Source: Hyphomicrobiales bacterium (lineage in GTDB: Bacteria > Pseudomonadota > Alphaproteobacteria > Rhizobiales > Rhizobiaceae). Taken from it: 47,431 nucleotides of DNA. Positions 8,733 through 16,048 of the stretch are shown piece by piece (position 1 is the stretch's first letter; each line of letters starts with the position of its first letter). The notes under the pieces were generated by a model, which was not told the origin of the DNA, made no database searches, and saw only the letters and a list, made by a program, of their open reading frames with translations. Both the position numbers and the translations under genes were made by a program. The stretch covers positions 1-47,431 of the forward strand of contig UBMU01000005.1 in NCBI GenBank assembly GCA_900466605.1, read 5' to 3'.

Positions 8733-9076
8733 CCAGCGAAGAATCCGACGCATTTGATGCAGCACTTATTGCCCAAGGGGATGATGAGGCTGTCGAAGAT
8801 GGTCACTACAACCTTCGCCTCTATGTCGCCGGCAAGACGCCCAAATCTGTCGCCGCCTTGAGCAACATCCAGAAGATCTGCGAGGAGCATCTTGCAGGAC
8901 GCTTCAGGATCGAAGTCGTCGATCTTCTGGAAAACCCTCAGCTTGCTGCAGGCGATCAGATCCTGGCAGTGCCGACACTGGTCCGGCGTCTTCCGCCACC
9001 ACTGAAGCGCATCATCGGCAACCTCTCAGACTCCGAACGGGTTCTTGTCGGACTTGATCTCCGCAAAGAGGACTAG
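8729..9076 (+). CDS. kaiB: KaiB-like thioredoxin-fold clock protein, copy 1
   Basis: The KaiB domain begins at [14 protein letters not shown] and ends with the signature [20 protein letters not shown] followed by NLSD. KaiB binds the KaiC CI ring and, in known systems, drives dephosphorylation and output. An acidic N-terminal arm of about 25 residues ([20 protein letters not shown]) precedes the fold; most KaiB proteins lack it. The ATG at 8729 overlaps the kaiC stop by four bases, implying coupled translation; upstream extension of the frame lies inside kaiC and is rejected. The second kaiB follows after five bases. Confidence 0.93.
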   Translation: MTSEESDAFDAALIAQGDDEAVEDGHYNLRLYVAGKTPKSVAALSNIQKICEEHLAGRFRIEVVDLLENPQLAAGDQILAVPTLVRRLPPPLKRIIGNLSDSERVLVGLDLRKED

Positions 9077-9081
9077 AGGGC

Positions 9082-9426
9082 ATGCCCGAAAAAGCCCTGC
9101 CCATTGCGAATGCGGCGGACAGACTTCTGAAGTCCCCCGAATTTCTGTTTCGCCTTTACATCACTGGAGCGACCTCGAGGTCATCCCGCGCCATCTCCAA
9201 TGCACGGAAAATTTTCGAGCGCGATCTGGCAGGTAGGTACGATCTCGAGATTATTGATATCTATCTGGAACCGCTGAAAGCCAAGGAGCACCAGATCGTC
9301 GCCGCCCCGACCATCGTGAAGCTTTCGCCCGGCCCCGAGCGCCGTGTCATCGGCGACCTGTCAGACGAAGGGAAAGTCAGACGGGTGTTCGATATCCAAA
9401 CCCCATCGCAGGGGGTAGAGCGATGA
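9082..9426 (+). CDS. kaiB: KaiB-like thioredoxin-fold clock protein, copy 2
   Basis: The KaiB core is clear: FLFRLYITGATSRSSRAISN, ARKIFERDLAGRYDLEIIDI, and the signature IVAAPTIVKLSPGPERRVIG then DLSD. It is clearly distinct from copy 1 rather than a recent duplicate, and its N-terminal arm is shorter and less acidic. Two kaiB genes beside one kaiC suggest different partners (KaiC ring and histidine kinase) or different states. Its stop overlaps the histidine kinase start (ATGA at 9423). Known proteobacterial Kai clusters also carry two KaiB forms next to a PAS kinase. Confidence 0.92.
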   Translation: MPEKALPIANAADRLLKSPEFLFRLYITGATSRSSRAISNARKIFERDLAGRYDLEIIDIYLEPLKAKEHQIVAAPTIVKLSPGPERRVIGDLSDEGKVRRVFDIQTPSQGVER

Positions 9427-11108
9427 CGGATGACGAGCTGAAGCGCGACAACGCCGCTCTCAGAGAAAGGCTGCGTGAAGCCGAAGAAACGCTCGAAGCC
9501 ATCCGCAGCGGTGACGTCGATGCGGTCGTCGTCTCGGGCACGGACGGTGTTCCCCAGGTTTATGCGCTCGAGACTGCCGACCAGACCTATCGTGTTCTGG
9601 TGGAAGAGATGCAGGAAGGTGCGCTGACCATGTCGCTCGAGGATCAGATCCTCTACTGCAACAAGCGTCTTGCCGCCATCGTGGACGAGGAAATTAGCCG
9701 TGTCGTCGGCGGCTCACTTGCCCGCTTCATCCTGCCTGCCGAGCGAGCGAAGTTTGAGCATGTCCAGCGCGCGGTCGGAAAATCGGAATTTACGATTTGC
9801 ACCCGAAACGGCGTTTACACCCCCGCGCATTTTTCCTTTTCCAGGCTGATGGGCGCTCGAGGGGAGTCAGACACTCTTAGCTGCATCGTGACTGACCTGA
9901 CGGATCAGGTAAAGGCCCGCAAGGCCCTTGAAGATGCCCATGCACGGCTCCTGAAAGAGGTTAGCGAGCGCGAACGAACTGAAGCCATGCTTCGCCAAAG
10001 CCAGAAGATGGAGGCTCTTGGCCAGTTGACGGGTGGTGTTGCCCACGATTTCAACAATCTTCTGATGGCGATCTCGGGCGGGCTGAATATGCTCGAAAGA
10101 CAACCCGATGAAGCCCGCCTCAAGCGCCTGAAAGACGGCATGCGGCAGGCGGTCGAACGCGGGGCGGGGCTGACAAAGCAGCTTTTGAGTTTTTCCCGGA
10201 CGAAGGCGCTCGACGCAGAGGTGGTGAATGTCGATCGGCAGGTCACCGGCATGCGCGAATTGCTCGATCGGTCCTTGGGCGGCAGTATCGTCGTGCAGAC
10301 GGAATTCACCGAAGATGCTTGGCCCGTAAAGATCGATGCCGGAGAGTTCGAGCTGGTCATCCTGAACCTGTGCGTCAACGCAAGGGATGCGATGCCGGAA
10401 GGCGGATTGATCCGAATTTCCGCGCGCAATCTGGCGTCATTCACCAACGGCGATCTCTCCGGCGACTTCGTCGCGGTCACCGTCACGGATAGCGGTACCG
10501 GAATGTCGGAAGCAACGGTCGCACGCGCATTCGAGCCATTCTTTACGACGAAGGACATAGGCAAGGGCTCCGGGCTCGGCCTCGCTCAGGCCTATGGCTT
10601 TGCCCATTCGTCGGGAGGCACACTCCGCATTGACAGCACGCTTGGACAGGGCACGACGATCGAGTTATTGCTGCCACGATCATTCGAGTCCCTGCGCGCG
10701 CCCGATAGTTCGACCGCTACCGGATCGCTCGAAGTGGCGGACACACGGGCACTGGGCCGTGTGCTACTCGTCGAGGACGACGATGCAGTTGCTGAACTGA
10801 CTGGGGAGATGTTGGACGAAATCGGCTTTGAAGTCAGGCGCGTATCGAGCGCGCGGCAGGCGTTGGCTGTTCTCGATGGCGCGGAGACGTTCACACTCGT
10901 GTTCTCAGATATTATGATGCCAGGCGGCATGAACGGCATTCAACTCGCTGAAACCATTTTGGATCGCGAGCAAAGCGTAGCCGTCCTCCTTACCAGCGGT
11001 TACGCATCGGGGTTCTACGAGAAGGCCGGCCTACTAAACATCGAAATTTTGGCGAAACCCTTCAACCTGCAGCAGCTAGAGCAGAGCGTGCTGGCGGCGG
11101 TCAAGTGA
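9423..11108 (+). CDS. hybrid PAS histidine kinase of the Kai cluster
   Basis: Domain order in 561 residues: a coiled coil (about 1-30), a PAS domain (about 55-160), an HisKA dimerisation helix with phospho-acceptor His208 in GGVAHDFNNLL, and an ATPase domain with the N box LNLCVNARDAM, G1 VTDSGTGM, F box FEPFFTTK and G2 GKGSGLGL. A receiver domain follows (about 445-561) with acidic pair EDDD, phospho-acceptor Asp496 in FSDIMMP, and Lys in LAKPF. No membrane segment, so it acts in the cytoplasm. Its start overlaps kaiB copy 2, making it the probable output or partner of KaiBC. No DNA-binding domain is present; a separate regulator must follow in the relay. Confidence 0.92.
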   Translation: MTDDELKRDNAALRERLREAEETLEAIRSGDVDAVVVSGTDGVPQVYALETADQTYRVLVEEMQEGALTMSLEDQILYCNKRLAAIVDEEISRVVGGSLARFILPAERAKFEHVQRAVGKSEFTICTRNGVYTPAHFSFSRLMGARGESDTLSCIVTDLTDQVKARKALEDAHARLLKEVSERERTEAMLRQSQKMEALGQLTGGVAHDFNNLLMAISGGLNMLERQPDEARLKRLKDGMRQAVERGAGLTKQLLSFSRTKALDAEVVNVDRQVTGMRELLDRSLGGSIVVQTEFTEDAWPVKIDAGEFELVILNLCVNARDAMPEGGLIRISARNLASFTNGDLSGDFVAVTVTDSGTGMSEATVARAFEPFFTTKDIGKGSGLGLAQAYGFAHSSGGTLRIDSTLGQGTTIELLLPRSFESLRAPDSSTATGSLEVADTRALGRVLLVEDDDAVAELTGEMLDEIGFEVRRVSSARQALAVLDGAETFTLVFSDIMMPGGMNGIQLAETILDREQSVAVLLTSGYASGFYEKAGLLNIEILAKPFNLQQLEQSVLAAVK

Positions 11109-11466
11109 AGCAGACCCCTCCTTCCGGTGTGGACCTGTTTGCATTGTTTGCCCGTACGTCGAGCGCCTGCAACTGCTGCCTCGCCTTGATGGGGATCGAA
11201 CCGCTGTACCGTCTAACCCAAATCGAAAAGATTCATCATGCAGACGGTTGAGGTGCCGGCGCAAGGACTTGCCACTGTTATGGCAAGCCCTCTTCGTAAC
11301 GCCACCCGCACGCGGCGCAAAGGACATAGAGAGCAGTCCTGTGATGTGACTAGGTCACCTTTGGCACTCATTCCAATTAATAACGGTTCAATCAAAAGCG
11401 CCGCCGGGGCACACGACAGCGGTCATTGCGGATTGCAGCGTGAACGTCGGCAGTGGTTAACCGAGT
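11109..11466. other. gap after the Kai operon with two palindromes
   Basis: No gene is supported. CTTGCCA-n6-TGGCAAG at 11268-11287 and GTGACTAGGTCAC at 11346-11358 are perfect inverted repeats that could be protein-binding sites. Neither is followed by a T-run, so they are not convincing terminators. Confidence 0.4.
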
Positions 11467-11703
11467 TCATGCGTAAAGACGCTTTTTAATGTGCTGCGTC
11501 CAGATCCATTCAGCCTGGGTGGCCTGATCGGCTTGAAAGAACGCCAACAGGTGGCATTTGTCCAGCATTCTCTTCTCGTCGAACAAGCTATCGAGGTAGT
11601 CATCATCCTCCAGAAGGGTTTCGCTTCGAAGGACGATTTTGAGCTCGCGCAGATATCGACCGGTCATATCAAAACTGACCTTGTTCGTGGGTGGCTCTCT
11701 CAT
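11467..11703 (-). CDS. hypothetical 78-residue protein
   Basis: A small protein reading MREPPTNKVSFDMTGRYLRE at its start, with a leucine- and acid-rich middle (LLEDDDYLDSLFDEK) and an aromatic tail (AEWIWTQHIKKRLYA). GGAGG lies seven bases before the ATG, which supports translation. No membrane segment or known motif. It is one of several small genes following the Kai operon, some of which may belong to a stress response, but its own function cannot be named. Confidence 0.55.
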   Translation of the reverse strand: MREPPTNKVSFDMTGRYLRELKIVLRSETLLEDDDYLDSLFDEKRMLDKCHLLAFFQADQATQAEWIWTQHIKKRLYA

Positions 11704-11791
11704 GCAAATGCCTCCACTGGTTTCGGGGCGACTGGGGCCGTGGATGATGCCGCAAATTACACGCGAAGCACCTGTGCCCGTTGTTGGATGC

Positions 11792-12085
11792 TCACTCCAG
11801 AGGCCGCTTCGTCAGCAAGCCTCGAATTGCATGCCGGTGGAGCGCCTTGACCTCGATCTGCGCCACATATTTGTGGCGACCGAATGCGGTGTGAAGCTCT
11901 GATGTGAGTTCGGCGCGACCTCTCAATCCGCGCTTGAAAAGACCGATCAGCAACTTGGCTGCGGCGTTGAAATCGGCTGGCGCTGTCGTCATGACATCAC
12001 CAGTATATCCTGCTTCTGTAAGAACCTGTTGAATGATAGCGAGCTCGTCTGAGTTCAGTTTCGCGGCAGACCCGTCGGATGACAT
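11792..12085 (-). CDS. hypothetical 97-residue protein, paralog of 12676-12875
   Basis: The core is LNSDELAIIQQVLTEAGYTG, then DVMTTAPADFNAAAKLLIGL and a basic helix ending AFGRHKY. A frameshifted relative on the plus strand about 600 bases away shares the same order (VTPEQLRLIGDILGDAGCST, DVWTTAPPKI). Repeated conservation of the E-L-x-x-I and T-T-A-P elements argues for a real family. It is small, helical and cytoplasmic. The name of the family is not recognised. Confidence 0.65.
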   Translation of the reverse strand: MSSDGSAAKLNSDELAIIQQVLTEAGYTGDVMTTAPADFNAAAKLLIGLFKRGLRGRAELTSELHTAFGRHKYVAQIEVKALHRHAIRGLLTKRPLE

Positions 12086-12400
12086 CTCGTCAACCTTTCG
12101 GTTGGGGCTAGGGTGTGGAGGCCCTTAAACGGAAGCGCCCGTGAAAATTGCTTCCAGAAGAAAGGACTGTGCGCCGAAACGACATGTATCGCAATGAGAT
12201 AATATGCGCCGCCTCCGCGGCGGCGGCTACGACCCCACTGAGGTTCTTGGATCTAGCAAAGTCAACGACCCTGCTTGCCTCACGATGGATGGCTTAGGAT
12301 CCCGGGATGTGTTGGCTCGCCATGGATCCATCAAGTATGTAACTTACAGCTTGCTATTGCGCTGAAAGGAGCAGTTGGTAGTCGCTCAAGGGAGACCAAC

Positions 12401-12577
12401 ATGATTGAGTTCAAACCGTCGGACGGCAATGAAACAAGATCAGCGGAAATCGCTCGGGAACTGAAAAAACTGGATGTCGAGATGGCGTCCCCCAATATCA
12501 AAGAATCCAGACACGCCGAGCTTAATGTTATTTATCGACAGTTGAGCGCCGAACGGGACGGGCTGACATCACGATAG
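12401..12577 (+). CDS. hypothetical 58-residue protein
   Basis: This small charged helical protein starts MIEFKPSDGNETRSAEIARE and ends AELNVIYRQLSAERDGLTSR. GGGAGA is positioned well before the ATG at 12401; the frame opens at 12275 but the upstream residues look random. It could be a small regulator or stress protein, but no motif identifies it. Confidence 0.5.
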   Translation: MIEFKPSDGNETRSAEIARELKKLDVEMASPNIKESRHAELNVIYRQLSAERDGLTSR

Positions 12578-12675
12578 GCTTCAGATTGGCCCTAATCTCA
12601 TCGCAGTGTGTGAAGGGTAAAGCGCTCACATTGTTTTCTGACCAATGCTTCGAAGCGTCCTCGGAAGGGGGACGG

Positions 12676-12875
12676 ATGTCTTCCACCAGTCTACGGTGTG
12701 TAACTCCCGAGCAGTTGAGATTGATCGGTGATATCTTGGGCGATGCCGGGTGCAGCACGGATGTTTGGACTACTGCGCCTCCGAAAATCGCCGCGATTGC
12801 TGATCAGCTTCGTTGAAGGCGGCATGATCCGATCGACCTTGCTCGCGAGCTTGAAGCCAGCCTGGGAACAAGGAA
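12676..12875 (+). pseudogene. frameshifted paralog of the 11792-12085 protein
   Basis: From the ATG at 12676 the frame gives SSTSLRCVTPEQLRLIGDIL and DVWTTAPPKIAAIADQLR, then stops at 12814-12816. The overlapping frame continues LISFVEGGMIRSTLLASLK, which aligns with LIGLFKRGLRGRAELTSEL of the intact paralog. A single-base shift near 12800 therefore breaks the gene. AGGGGG precedes the ATG. The truncated 46-residue form could still be made, but the family's basic C-terminal half would be lost. Confidence 0.55.
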
Positions 12876-13054
12876 AAAAACCAGCTGCCTTAGAAGGCCA
12901 ATCAGTCACCTCGCAAACCGCGGATTTTCCATTCGCCTCGGCTTCGAGCGGCCATAGACGCACCACAGTTTTTCAGAAGCTTCCTCTCTACAAACGCATG
13001 GAAGTGGAGAGTGTAAGGAGTGCGCTCCTTGCCCGGTGAATTCCGCCCTCGGGG

Positions 13055-13079
13055 GGAACCTCGGCTTTCCGACTACGTT
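13055..13079 (+). promoter_or_regulatory. candidate EcfG-type general stress promoter
   Basis: GGAAC (13055-13059), a 16-base spacer and CGTT (13076-13079) match the alphaproteobacterial sigma-EcfG promoter pattern. It lies 212 bases before the HNH gene start (or 104 before an alternative start at 13183). The pattern is short enough to occur by chance about once in a window this size, so only its intergenic position favours it. Confidence 0.35.
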
Positions 13080-13290
13080 GCTCTTACTCACTCTGGAGGA
13101 AGTTATAGCCGCTCTCGCGATGCGTCTGCCATTCCGCCGTTCAGCCGCCAATGATGCAAGACCTGGCTAGTAAACTCGCGCTTTGCTTACAATGTTGCTC
13201 CCGGCTGATAAAGCAGATATCGAGATCGCCAAATCTCGCCACGAATTCCTCTCCAAGCGAGCGCCTGACTGTGAATTCGACCGGGGACCC

Positions 13291-13638
13291 ATGGCACGCA
13301 AGAACAGAGACGAAGTTGCCTCATGGCACGTAGAGCCAGAACCTGCGCTTTGCCCTCTGTGCGAGCGCGTGATCCCGGAGGACCAGAAAGAGGATCATCA
13401 TCTCGTGCCCAAGAGTAAGGGCGGGAAGATCGTCGTAGCCCTGCACCGCGTTTGTCACCGCCAGATACATGCAGTCTTCACTGACGGGCAACTGGCAAAG
13501 ACATTCTCGACAATCGCTGCATTGCTTGAAGACCCGGCGATGCAGAAATACGTCGCGTGGATAAAGAGCAGGCCTCCAGGGTTCTCCGACGCGGCGAAGG
13601 ACTCTAGACAGGTTTCGACCCGAAATCGAAGGCCATAG
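13291..13638 (+). CDS. HNH endonuclease family protein
   Basis: The protein has a CxxC pair (CPLCERVIPED), then the HNH core DHHLVPKSKGG and the closing LHRVCHRQIH, with the last His pair binding the catalytic metal. The fold is beta-beta-alpha-metal, typical of small nucleases that nick or cut DNA. The ATG at 13291 gives 115 residues; the frame could also start at 13183 with 36 more residues that include a plausible helix. It stands alone, with no methylase or phage gene beside it. A stress or restriction role is possible but unproven. A GGAAC-N16-CGTT motif upstream hints at stress control. Confidence 0.75.
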   Translation: MARKNRDEVASWHVEPEPALCPLCERVIPEDQKEDHHLVPKSKGGKIVVALHRVCHRQIHAVFTDGQLAKTFSTIAALLEDPAMQKYVAWIKSRPPGFSDAAKDSRQVSTRNRRP

Positions 13639-13702
13639 CTGCGAGACGATCCCCATTTGTATATCGGTCGGCGTTACGCTCGCGATCGCCTCGGGGGGGT
13701 GG

Positions 13703-14572
13703 CTATCGAAGAGCTAGATCCGGATTCTCGGAGACAGCGTCCACCACGAAATCCATCACGGCGCGTACCGCAGGTGTTTTTCGTAGGTCATTGTGAACCA
13801 CCAGCCATATGTCGCGTGCGAAAGATGGCGCGTGCTCATCGATCCGAACGAGATCACGGTCGCGTTCTCCGATAAACAAGGGCAAGCCAGCCACCCCAAC
13901 CCCTGCCCGCACCGCGAGCAGATGCTCGCTTGAATAGGTTAGTTCGCAAACGACTGGTCGTTCGCCGGCAATACCGAGCAGCCACGATTGTGCTGGCGTG
14001 TCGGCAAAAGCCTCGTCCCACGCGATGAACTCCCAGAGTTCAGGTGCGGCGAGATGGGGATAGGATCGGTGCGCATAAAGGCCGAAGGCCATTGTGCCGA
14101 TCCTGCGCGTTACGCTGCTAGCTTCATCGGGCCTGGCGAACCGCACAGCGACATCAGCTTCCCGGCGGCTAAGCGACACCCTCTGCGCTTGCGCCGAAAG
14201 CGAGAGCCGAATGTCGGGGTACTCTCGCCTGAAATACGAAAGACGCTCGGTCAGCAGATGTGTTGCGAGCACTGGCGGGGCGCTGAGCGCGATCCGTCCG
14301 GCAAGTGGAGCTTGAGCGGCTTTCGCAACACGAGCGATGCCGTTGGCTGAAATCTCCATCTCCGCTGCCCGCTCCAACACCTGCCTACCCAAGCTAGTAA
14401 GGCGACAGGACCGCGGTAGGCGGTCGACCAGCTTCACATCCAAAGCAGCCTCCAGCGCGGCAACCCGGCGGCTCACCGTCGCATGGTCTACTTTTAGGTT
14501 GCGAGCAGCCCCAGACAGCGTCCCGCTCTCCGCAACGGCAAGAAAATGTCGGACGTCTTCCCAATCGATCAT
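13703..14572 (-). CDS. LysR family transcriptional regulator
   Basis: The N-terminal winged helix (WEDVRHFLAVAESGTLSGAA, NLKVDHATVSRRVAALEAAL) is followed by a substrate-binding domain of the periplasmic-protein fold with VRFARPDEASSVTRRIG and GVGVAGLPLFIGERD. Start MIDWEDVRHF at 14570-14572 is where the LysR fold begins. It is divergent from the Gfo/Idh oxidoreductase with about 100 bases between them, the usual arrangement for a LysR regulator and its target. The inducer is unknown. Confidence 0.88.
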   Translation of the reverse strand: MIDWEDVRHFLAVAESGTLSGAARNLKVDHATVSRRVAALEAALDVKLVDRLPRSCRLTSLGRQVLERAAEMEISANGIARVAKAAQAPLAGRIALSAPPVLATHLLTERLSYFRREYPDIRLSLSAQAQRVSLSRREADVAVRFARPDEASSVTRRIGTMAFGLYAHRSYPHLAAPELWEFIAWDEAFADTPAQSWLLGIAGERPVVCELTYSSEHLLAVRAGVGVAGLPLFIGERDRDLVRIDEHAPSFARDIWLVVHNDLRKTPAVRAVMDFVVDAVSENPDLALR

Positions 14573-14669
14573 CTGTGCAAAATCTCCAGGGTCGGCTGCA
14601 CATATACTGAATTTTCGCAGCGAGTGCATCCATGCAGTGTTCGGGCATCATGAAATGGAGAGCGACACC

Positions 14670-15788
14670 ATGACACAAGAACGGCTCAAGGTCGGAATCG
14701 TTGGCGTGCAGCCAGGGAGGAGCTGGGCTGCGCGCGCCCACGTCCCCGCTTTGCGCGCGCTTTCGGACATGTTTGACATCGTCGGGATTGCAAATTCCAC
14801 AGAGGCAAGTGGTCACGCCGCCGCAGCCGAAATCGGGGTGGCGAAGGCTTTCGCCAGCGTCGCTGATTTAATTGTAGCGCCGGAGGTCGACATCGTCACC
14901 GTTGCGGTGAAGGTGCCGCCCCACTTTGAGATCGTGAAAGCTGCGATCGAAGCCGGCAAACACGTGTACTGCGAATGGCCACTCGGCAATGGCTTGGCAC
15001 AGGCGCGGGAAATGGCTGCGCTCGCCAAGGCAAAAGGAGTTCTGTGCGTCGTCGGAACGCAGGCGCGTGTCGCGCCGGAGATTGAGTATCTAAAGCATCT
15101 AATCGTCGACGGCTTCGTAGGTGAAGTGCTGTCGACCACTCTGATCGCGCGGGGTGGGGCAGCATTGGGCGGAGGCACTATTCCCGACAGGAAAACCTAT
15201 GGATACCTGCTCGATCGTGCCAATGGCGCGACGCTGCTGACCATCCCCGTCGGGCATACGCTGGCGGCACTGAGGGATGTCTTAGGCGACGTCGCGGAAG
15301 TTTCCGCTGTAGTAGCGACACGACGGCTCACGGCGACGGCAGTCGATACCGGGGAAGTGTTCTCAGTATCGGCACCTGACCAGGTGTTGGTCAGCGGGAT
15401 CTTGGCCAGCTCCGCCCCCATTTCCTTACATTTCCGCGGCGGCGCGCCGCGTGACGGAGATGGATTGTTTTGGGAAATCCACGGTACGGAAGGCGACATA
15501 CGGGTGTCCGGTTCCTCTGGTCATACGCAGATGGTTCAGCTTTCCCTCATGGCTGCAAGTGGAGGTGAGACAAAGTTCCGTCCACTAGATGTTCCCGCCC
15601 AATACCGCACCGGCTGGCCAGAGGACGTTGAGGCTGGCAACGTCGCACGTCTTTACGCCAGGATGGCGGAGGACATCCGGTCCGGCAGTCGTACTGCGCC
15701 AAGCTTCGAAGACGCTGTCGAAGTGCATCGCATTATTGAGGCTATCGAGAACGCAGCGGAAAGCGGGCGTCGTGTCCTGCTGACCTGA
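14670..15788 (+). CDS. Gfo/Idh/MocA family oxidoreductase (Gal80-like)
   Basis: An N-terminal Rossmann domain (LKVGIVGVQPGRSWAARAHV) binds NAD(P). A C-terminal alpha/beta domain starts near QARVAPEIEYLKHLI. The family's EKP motif, whose Lys takes part in catalysis, is replaced by CEWPLG, as in Gal80-type members, so the enzyme may differ in chemistry or act as a sensor. The ATG at 14670 has GGAG nine bases upstream; an alternative ATG at 14655 adds five residues. Length (372) is normal. The divergent LysR gene is its likely regulator. Substrate is probably a sugar or cyclitol derivative. Confidence 0.85.
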   Translation: MTQERLKVGIVGVQPGRSWAARAHVPALRALSDMFDIVGIANSTEASGHAAAAEIGVAKAFASVADLIVAPEVDIVTVAVKVPPHFEIVKAAIEAGKHVYCEWPLGNGLAQAREMAALAKAKGVLCVVGTQARVAPEIEYLKHLIVDGFVGEVLSTTLIARGGAALGGGTIPDRKTYGYLLDRANGATLLTIPVGHTLAALRDVLGDVAEVSAVVATRRLTATAVDTGEVFSVSAPDQVLVSGILASSAPISLHFRGGAPRDGDGLFWEIHGTEGDIRVSGSSGHTQMVQLSLMAASGGETKFRPLDVPAQYRTGWPEDVEAGNVARLYARMAEDIRSGSRTAPSFEDAVEVHRIIEAIENAAESGRRVLLT

Positions 15789-15819
15789 TGGAAAATCCGA
15801 AAGACAGGAGGGATAGGTA

Positions 15820-15886
15820 GGATCACGGCCTTCCAGCGGCCTGAGATGGTTCGGATCGCCCGTTCGATCGGAAGGTGGCGATCACC
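15820..15886 (-). pseudogene. HxlR regulator scrap, copy of part of the 32844-33248 gene
   Basis: The minus strand encodes LPIERAIRTISGRWKAVIL, the recognition-helix segment of an HxlR regulator, with nothing of the family on either side. About 50 of 56 bases match the corresponding part of the intact HxlR gene at 33164-33220. It is an isolated fragment left by an old duplication or deletion. Confidence 0.6.
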
Positions 15887-16012
15887 ACCAAGACGTTTAG
15901 CTCGCGGCGGCGCGGCGCACCAAGACACCTCAAGCCCGTAAGCTCCATTAAACTCTGGGCCGGCTCCGTGTGACGACTAGAGTTGTTTTTCGATGCGTCC
16001 CGAGGTTCAAAT

Positions 16013-16041
16013 GGGAGGCGGCACCGATGTGGGCGCCTCCC
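16013..16041 (-). terminator. hairpin after the glucose dehydrogenase gene
   Basis: GGGAGGCG and CGCCTCCC form an 8-bp GC-rich stem with a 13-nt loop, eight bases past the gcd stop. On the minus strand it is followed by ATTTG, a weak T-tract, so it is a plausible terminator. Confidence 0.5.
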
Positions 16042-16048
16042 AAAGCGA

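Noticed and set aside
7860..8765. 301-codon minus-strand frame opposite kaiC
   Set aside because: Antisense shadow of kaiC with no recognisable domain.
12208..12224. GCCGCC-TCCGC-GGCGGC hairpin
   Set aside because: Short GC-rich repeat without T-run or position after a gene; likely composition.
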